A DNA stretch of 64,000 bases from NCBI GenBank assembly GCA_009773055.1, contig WOUW01000002.1, forward strand, positions 22,518-86,517. The letters are read 5' to 3'. Below, one piece after another: positions 60,944-64,000 of this stretch (the stretch's first letter is position 1; each line of letters starts with the position of its first letter). The notes beneath the pieces were generated by a model. The model searched no databases. It was given only the letters and a program-made list of their open reading frames with translations, and was not told the origin of the DNA. The translations under genes and the position numbers were made by a program. Source of the stretch: Paracoccaceae bacterium. GTDB lineage: Bacteria; Pseudomonadota; Alphaproteobacteria; Rhodobacterales; Rhodobacteraceae.

Positions 60944-62273
60944 GAGTCAGTCCGTCGATCAGGATGGACGGCACCCGGGTGGACAGATGCGCCCGGACGT
61001 CGTTGGCCGGGATAATACGCAAGAGCATGTCCTTCAGGTTCCCCGCAATGGTGCACTCATGCACCGGGTAAGCCAGTTCCCCATTCTCTACCCAGAAGCC
61101 CGAGGCCCCGCGCGAATAGTCACCTGTCGTCGGGTTGATGGTCGAGCCGATCATCGAGGTGACCAGCAGCCCGGTCCCCATCTGTTTCAACAAGTCATCG
61201 CGGCTGACCGACCCTTGCGTCAGGTCGATGTTCGTCGTCGACGGCGATGGCGGCGCTGAAGTCCCGCGTGAGGCGTTCGCCGTCGACGCCATTCCCAACT
61301 TCCGCCCCGTCGCGAGGTCCAGCACCCAGCCGGTCAGCACGCCATCCGCCACGATCTCGCGACGCTGTGTCGGCAGCCCCTCGCCATCGAAGGGCCGGGA
61401 CGAGCCGATGCGGCTGCGATGCGGGTCCTCGACCAGAGACAGACCCACGGGGAGCACTTGCTTGCCAAGCAGATCCCGTGCCCACGATGACCCCCGCGCA
61501 ATCGACGACCCGTTGATCGCCGACAGCAGGTGCCCGACCAGCGAAGCTGCCACCCGTTCATCATAGACCACCGCAAAGGTCCCGGTCTTCGGCTTCACCG
61601 ACCCGACACGCTGCAATGTCCGCTCTGCCGCCAGCCGTCCGATCTCTTTCGCCGAAGGCATGTCGGAGGCGTATATACGCCCTTCGCCCGCGTAATCGCG
61701 TTGCATCTCCGTGCCTTGGCCAGTGAAGGCCACTGCGGACAGCGACGTCGAGGTGCGCCCATAGCCTCCCGAAAACCCGTTCGACGCCGCCATATGCAGC
61801 GCCCGCTGGCTATAGGCCGCAGAAGCTTCGACCTGCGTGATCCCGTTGGTCTCCAACGCCGCCGCTTCCACCGCCCGGGCCGAGGCTTCCAGCACCGCCG
61901 CACCCGGCTCCCCCGCCGGATCAGCGAGGTCCAGCGCGCCGAGGTCCCAACCCGAGGCCAGATCGGAAGCCTCCGCCAAGCCCGCCGTCGCATCCTCCGG
62001 TGCTTCGCGTGCCATCGCTACAGCCCGTTCCGCCAGCGCGGTGATCGTCGCCGCCGAGGTATCGGACGCCGACACACAAGCCTGTCGCAGACCGATCAGC
62101 ACCCGCAGGCCGATCTCCACACCTTCCGATCGCTCTGCCTGCTCTAGCGCCTGCTTTCGGATTTCGATGGACAGTGCTGTGCCGGACACCGCCAGTGCAT
62201 CGGCACTGTCGGCTCCGGCTTTTCGGGCGGCGTCCAGAAGGGCGTGGCTCAGGTCGGCAAGTCTGGGGGTCAT
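60930..62273 (-). CDS. pmbA: TldD/PmbA family metalloprotease-type protein (TldE/PmbA)
   Basis: A 447-residue member of the TldE/PmbA branch. ATG at 62273 (MTPRLADLSHALLD); another ATG at 62291 is possible. Visible: GADSADALAVSG, EQAERSEGVEIGLRVLIG, DYAGEGRIYASDMPSAKEIG, VVYDERVAASLVGHLLSAINGSSIARG, LVEDPHRSRIGSSRPFDGEGLPTQRREIV, and the C-terminal GxSGFWVENGE, TIAGNLKDML. PmbA works with TldD as a heterodimer that degrades peptides; only TldD carries the zinc. Palindromic GGCGTATATACGCC lies at about 61668-61681. Confidence 0.9.
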   Translation of the reverse strand: MTPRLADLSHALLDAARKAGADSADALAVSGTALSIEIRKQALEQAERSEGVEIGLRVLIGLRQACVSASDTSAATITALAERAVAMAREAPEDATAGLAEASDLASGWDLGALDLADPAGEPGAAVLEASARAVEAAALETNGITQVEASAAYSQRALHMAASNGFSGGYGRTSTSLSAVAFTGQGTEMQRDYAGEGRIYASDMPSAKEIGRLAAERTLQRVGSVKPKTGTFAVVYDERVAASLVGHLLSAINGSSIARGSSWARDLLGKQVLPVGLSLVEDPHRSRIGSSRPFDGEGLPTQRREIVADGVLTGWVLDLATGRKLGMASTANASRGTSAPPSPSTTNIDLTQGSVSRDDLLKQMGTGLLVTSMIGSTINPTTGDYSRGASGFWVENGELAYPVHECTIAGNLKDMLLRIIPANDVRAHLSTRVPSILIDGLTLAGA

Positions 62274-62338
62274 CACATCGTCCCGTATCATCTGCCGATG
62301 TCAGGTAGCCCCGCAAAGCACCCTTCGCAAGGTCACCC

Positions 62339-63850
62339 CTACTGCAACCGCTGTCCGTTCGCGAAGAGCCCGCCTTCCTTGAACTCGATTTCCGAGGTCA
62401 ACTCATCCGGCCCCGCGCCGGGACGCGCGAACATCGCCATCCCCATGCGGAAGCCCATTGCGTCGTCCTCGGTCAGGATCCCCAGCGCGATGAGGTTGTC
62501 GACCAACTTGTTCGCCCCCTTGATCCCCACAGTGATCTTCCCATCGGGCCGCGGCATCCCCGCGAAAGTCTGCAGATCCGCATTGTCGAAAGTAAGCCCG
62601 CCCGCCGCCGACACTTCAGCTCCGGCCGCCTTGGCCAGCACCTGAACCAGGTCCAGGCTGTTCAGCTGGCCCGGAGGCTCGGCCCCGTCCATCTGCACAG
62701 AGGGGTCCATGATGTCCTGCGTCCAGAAGCCCGTGCCTTTCAGGTCCACGATCACCGTCGCAGGCTCGCGCGTCAACGATCCCGCCGGGTCGAACAGCCC
62801 CCAGACATCTTCGGACACAGTAAAGTCCACCACCTTGGTCAGGAACGAGAAATCCTGCGGTGTATCAGACTTGGTGACCGGCATCAGGATGTTGAACCCG
62901 CTTTCGGCAAAGGCCACTTCCACCTGCGGGAACGGGATTTCCGCCCCCGACATGGTGAATTTGGCCCCGTTCAACGAAGTGCCGTAGTTCATCCGGTCCT
63001 TGTTCATCGCAAGCTGGAAGTCGCCGCCCGTGGCGTTGGCAACCAGTTTGGTCGGCCCTGCGGCCTCGGTGATGTCGACATCCATCATCATCGCGCCGAA
63101 ATTGAACATCGAGTCCATCGTGAAGCCGCTGTTCAGCGCAGTAGCCATGTTGGCCATAATCTCGGCGTTGAGGAAGTTGCCCTTCGTCGTGCCGCTAAGA
63201 TCGGCCAGCGTCAGCGCCATCTTGCCTTGCCCCCCGCCGCCCTGGGTGTCGGTTCCAGAAAGGCCCAGCGCCAGCGACTTCGCCGCGAAGCTGCTGTCGA
63301 GGTTCGTCTTGTCGCCATCGCGGATCACCAGATACTTTGCCGTTGCCTCGGTCATCGTCAGGTCGGCCTCGGTGTCCAGCGCCTTGCCGCTTTCGTCGGT
63401 GACCTCGTCCAGCTTCACTGTGACCGCGGGCGCAGTGAAGTCATAGCTGGTCTCGCTGGCGCTGCCGCCCGCAACAATCTTCATCCCCGGCTGGCTGACC
63501 GTCAGCTTCATCGATCCCGGACCGTCGGCCTGGCTCGGGAATACCATCTGGATCGGGTAGCTCTCTGGCATCGTCACCGTGACGGTGCCATCGCCATTGT
63601 CGACAAAGGACAGCTTGTCAAAGCTGACCGACGCGCTGCCTCCCAGGTCGTCCTTGTAGGCGATCTGCACGTCGGTCACGTCCAGCGTCCCGCCGTTGTC
63701 TGCGGTATTGCCGACTGTCAGTTCCTGTCCGGCCGAGGTCAGCATGGCCTGCCAGCTGTCCCAGACCTCTTTTGGGGTCACTTCGGCGCTTGCGCCGGAA
63801 GCAAGAAACACCAGAGCAATCGCAGATGAACAAGTAAGCGCGCGCGTCAT
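62339..63850 (-). CDS. DUF2125 family secreted protein
   Basis: A 503-residue protein with a signal peptide (MTRALTCSSAIALVFLASGASAEV). The start is the ATG at 63850; the ORF track adds 21 codons. The mature part is beta-rich, with repeated Val/Thr-rich strands and an FAESGFNILMPVTKSDTPQDF segment. It matches DUF2125 as found in Rhodobacteraceae, likely a periplasmic or outer-membrane-associated protein; function unknown. It is separated from pmbA by 65 bases and could share its promoter. No key residues are recognisable. Confidence 0.85.
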   Translation of the reverse strand: MTRALTCSSAIALVFLASGASAEVTPKEVWDSWQAMLTSAGQELTVGNTADNGGTLDVTDVQIAYKDDLGGSASVSFDKLSFVDNGDGTVTVTMPESYPIQMVFPSQADGPGSMKLTVSQPGMKIVAGGSASETSYDFTAPAVTVKLDEVTDESGKALDTEADLTMTEATAKYLVIRDGDKTNLDSSFAAKSLALGLSGTDTQGGGGQGKMALTLADLSGTTKGNFLNAEIMANMATALNSGFTMDSMFNFGAMMMDVDITEAAGPTKLVANATGGDFQLAMNKDRMNYGTSLNGAKFTMSGAEIPFPQVEVAFAESGFNILMPVTKSDTPQDFSFLTKVVDFTVSEDVWGLFDPAGSLTREPATVIVDLKGTGFWTQDIMDPSVQMDGAEPPGQLNSLDLVQVLAKAAGAEVSAAGGLTFDNADLQTFAGMPRPDGKITVGIKGANKLVDNLIALGILTEDDAMGFRMGMAMFARPGAGPDELTSEIEFKEGGLFANGQRLQ

Positions 63851-63955
63851 GGCAACAGCCTTTCGGGTTGAATTCGATCGCGCAACCTTTCTATCTCGTC
63901 CCAAAGGCGTCAAGGGATTCCGGGACGCTGGTAGGAAAAGTCGGATGGAACAGCC

Positions 63956-64000
63956 ATGATCAGGGTCCAGAACGCGAACGACTGCTGCACGATCACGCTT
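63956..64000 (+). CDS. Possible start of a gene running out of the window
   Basis: ATG at 63956 opens MIRVQNANDCCTITL with no stop before the window end. It diverges from the DUF2125 gene after a 105-base gap, and GGATGGA lies a few bases upstream as a possible ribosome-binding site. Fifteen codons are too few to identify a family; the Cys-Cys pair is notable. Confidence 0.35.
   Translation, partial: MIRVQNANDCCTITL

Larger units (their letters stand above)
38202..61678. repeat. Dispersed octamer family GTATATAC/GTATCTAC/GTATTTAC
   Basis: Sites seen: GTATATAC at 39727, 47739, 48113, 48631, 50518, 51843 and 61671; GTATCTAC or its complement GTAGATAC at 38202, 50469, 54320, 54333, 60586 and 60705; GTATTTAC at 47075 and 54402. 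All but 47075 lie inside genes. None was seen in bases 1-38000 or after 61700. This entry marks the span of the family, not a continuous element. Confidence 0.65.

Overview
The window looks like the chromosome of a high-GC alphaproteobacterium of the Rhodobacteraceae/Paracoccaceae (Rhodobacter-Gemmobacter-Tabrizicola type). This rests on the gene set (DUF1523, DUF6638, DUF2125, DUF3035, DUF6064), an fds-type formate dehydrogenase operon with a DUF4287 gene, the hemD-mitofilin-hemY order, and CAAATA...CGGGG palindromes typical of the group. Almost all of it is tightly packed coding DNA, with many 4-base ATGA overlaps inside operons. No rRNA, CRISPR array, insertion sequence or prophage was seen. 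There is one tRNA gene, tRNA-Thr(CGU).

Layout. 1-1.8 kb: the 3' part of pheT. 1.8-9.9 kb: a minus-strand operon of poorly characterised genes around a large AAA ATPase, a coiled-coil protein and several small membrane proteins; a TIR-like protein plus a DUF2188 protein of lower GC sit inside it. 10.1-11.8 kb: panB-panC. 12-19.4 kb: single metabolic and envelope genes (two cupins, L,D-transpeptidase, a secreted phytase-like esterase with a Pho-box-like site, a GlsB-type protein, creatinase, a P1 peptidase). 19.5-28 kb: moaE/moaD/pgsA, an M16 peptidase pair whose catalytic member is frame-broken, DUF3035, lspA, purH, heparinase-like. 28.1-30.4 kb: a lysine/saccharopine pair, one member frame-broken. 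30.6-33.9 kb: the rmlCBDA dTDP-rhamnose operon. 34.7-41.8 kb: the NAD-dependent formate dehydrogenase operon with its LysR regulator. 41.9-45.8 kb: sppA-like, a zinc-ribbon protein, an SDR, uvrC. 45.8-47.1 kb: an AT-richer island with a 9-bp tandem repeat, a highly structured repeat array and an unknown winged-helix-like protein. 47.1-51.1 kb: a 4-hydroxyproline catabolic cluster (epimerase, D-amino-acid dehydrogenase, deaminase, GntR regulator). 51.2-57.3 kb: EVE, YciI, gpsA, tsaD, then divergent hemD-mitofilin-hemY. 57.4-64 kb: tRNA-Thr, a DEAD-box helicase with a long repetitive tail, cysQ, pmbA/tldE, DUF2125.

Main points for a second look. (1) The TIR-like/DUF2188 pair is a candidate two-gene defence module. 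(2) The 45.8-47.1 kb island has phased hairpins, a copy of the tRNA-Trp anticodon arm, and a wHTH-like gene; it lies just after uvrC, where related genomes usually carry pgsA-moaD-moaE (here displaced to 20 kb). (3) The palindromic octamer GTATATAC and its relatives GTATCTAC, GTAGATAC and GTATTTAC occur about 15 times between 38 and 62 kb, almost all inside genes and often built with the rare Ile codon ATA; I found none in the first 38 kb. (4) Two genes, and perhaps hemD as a third, look damaged by short internal deletions.

Functions are assigned by recognising conserved motifs and gene neighbourhoods; no database search was possible.
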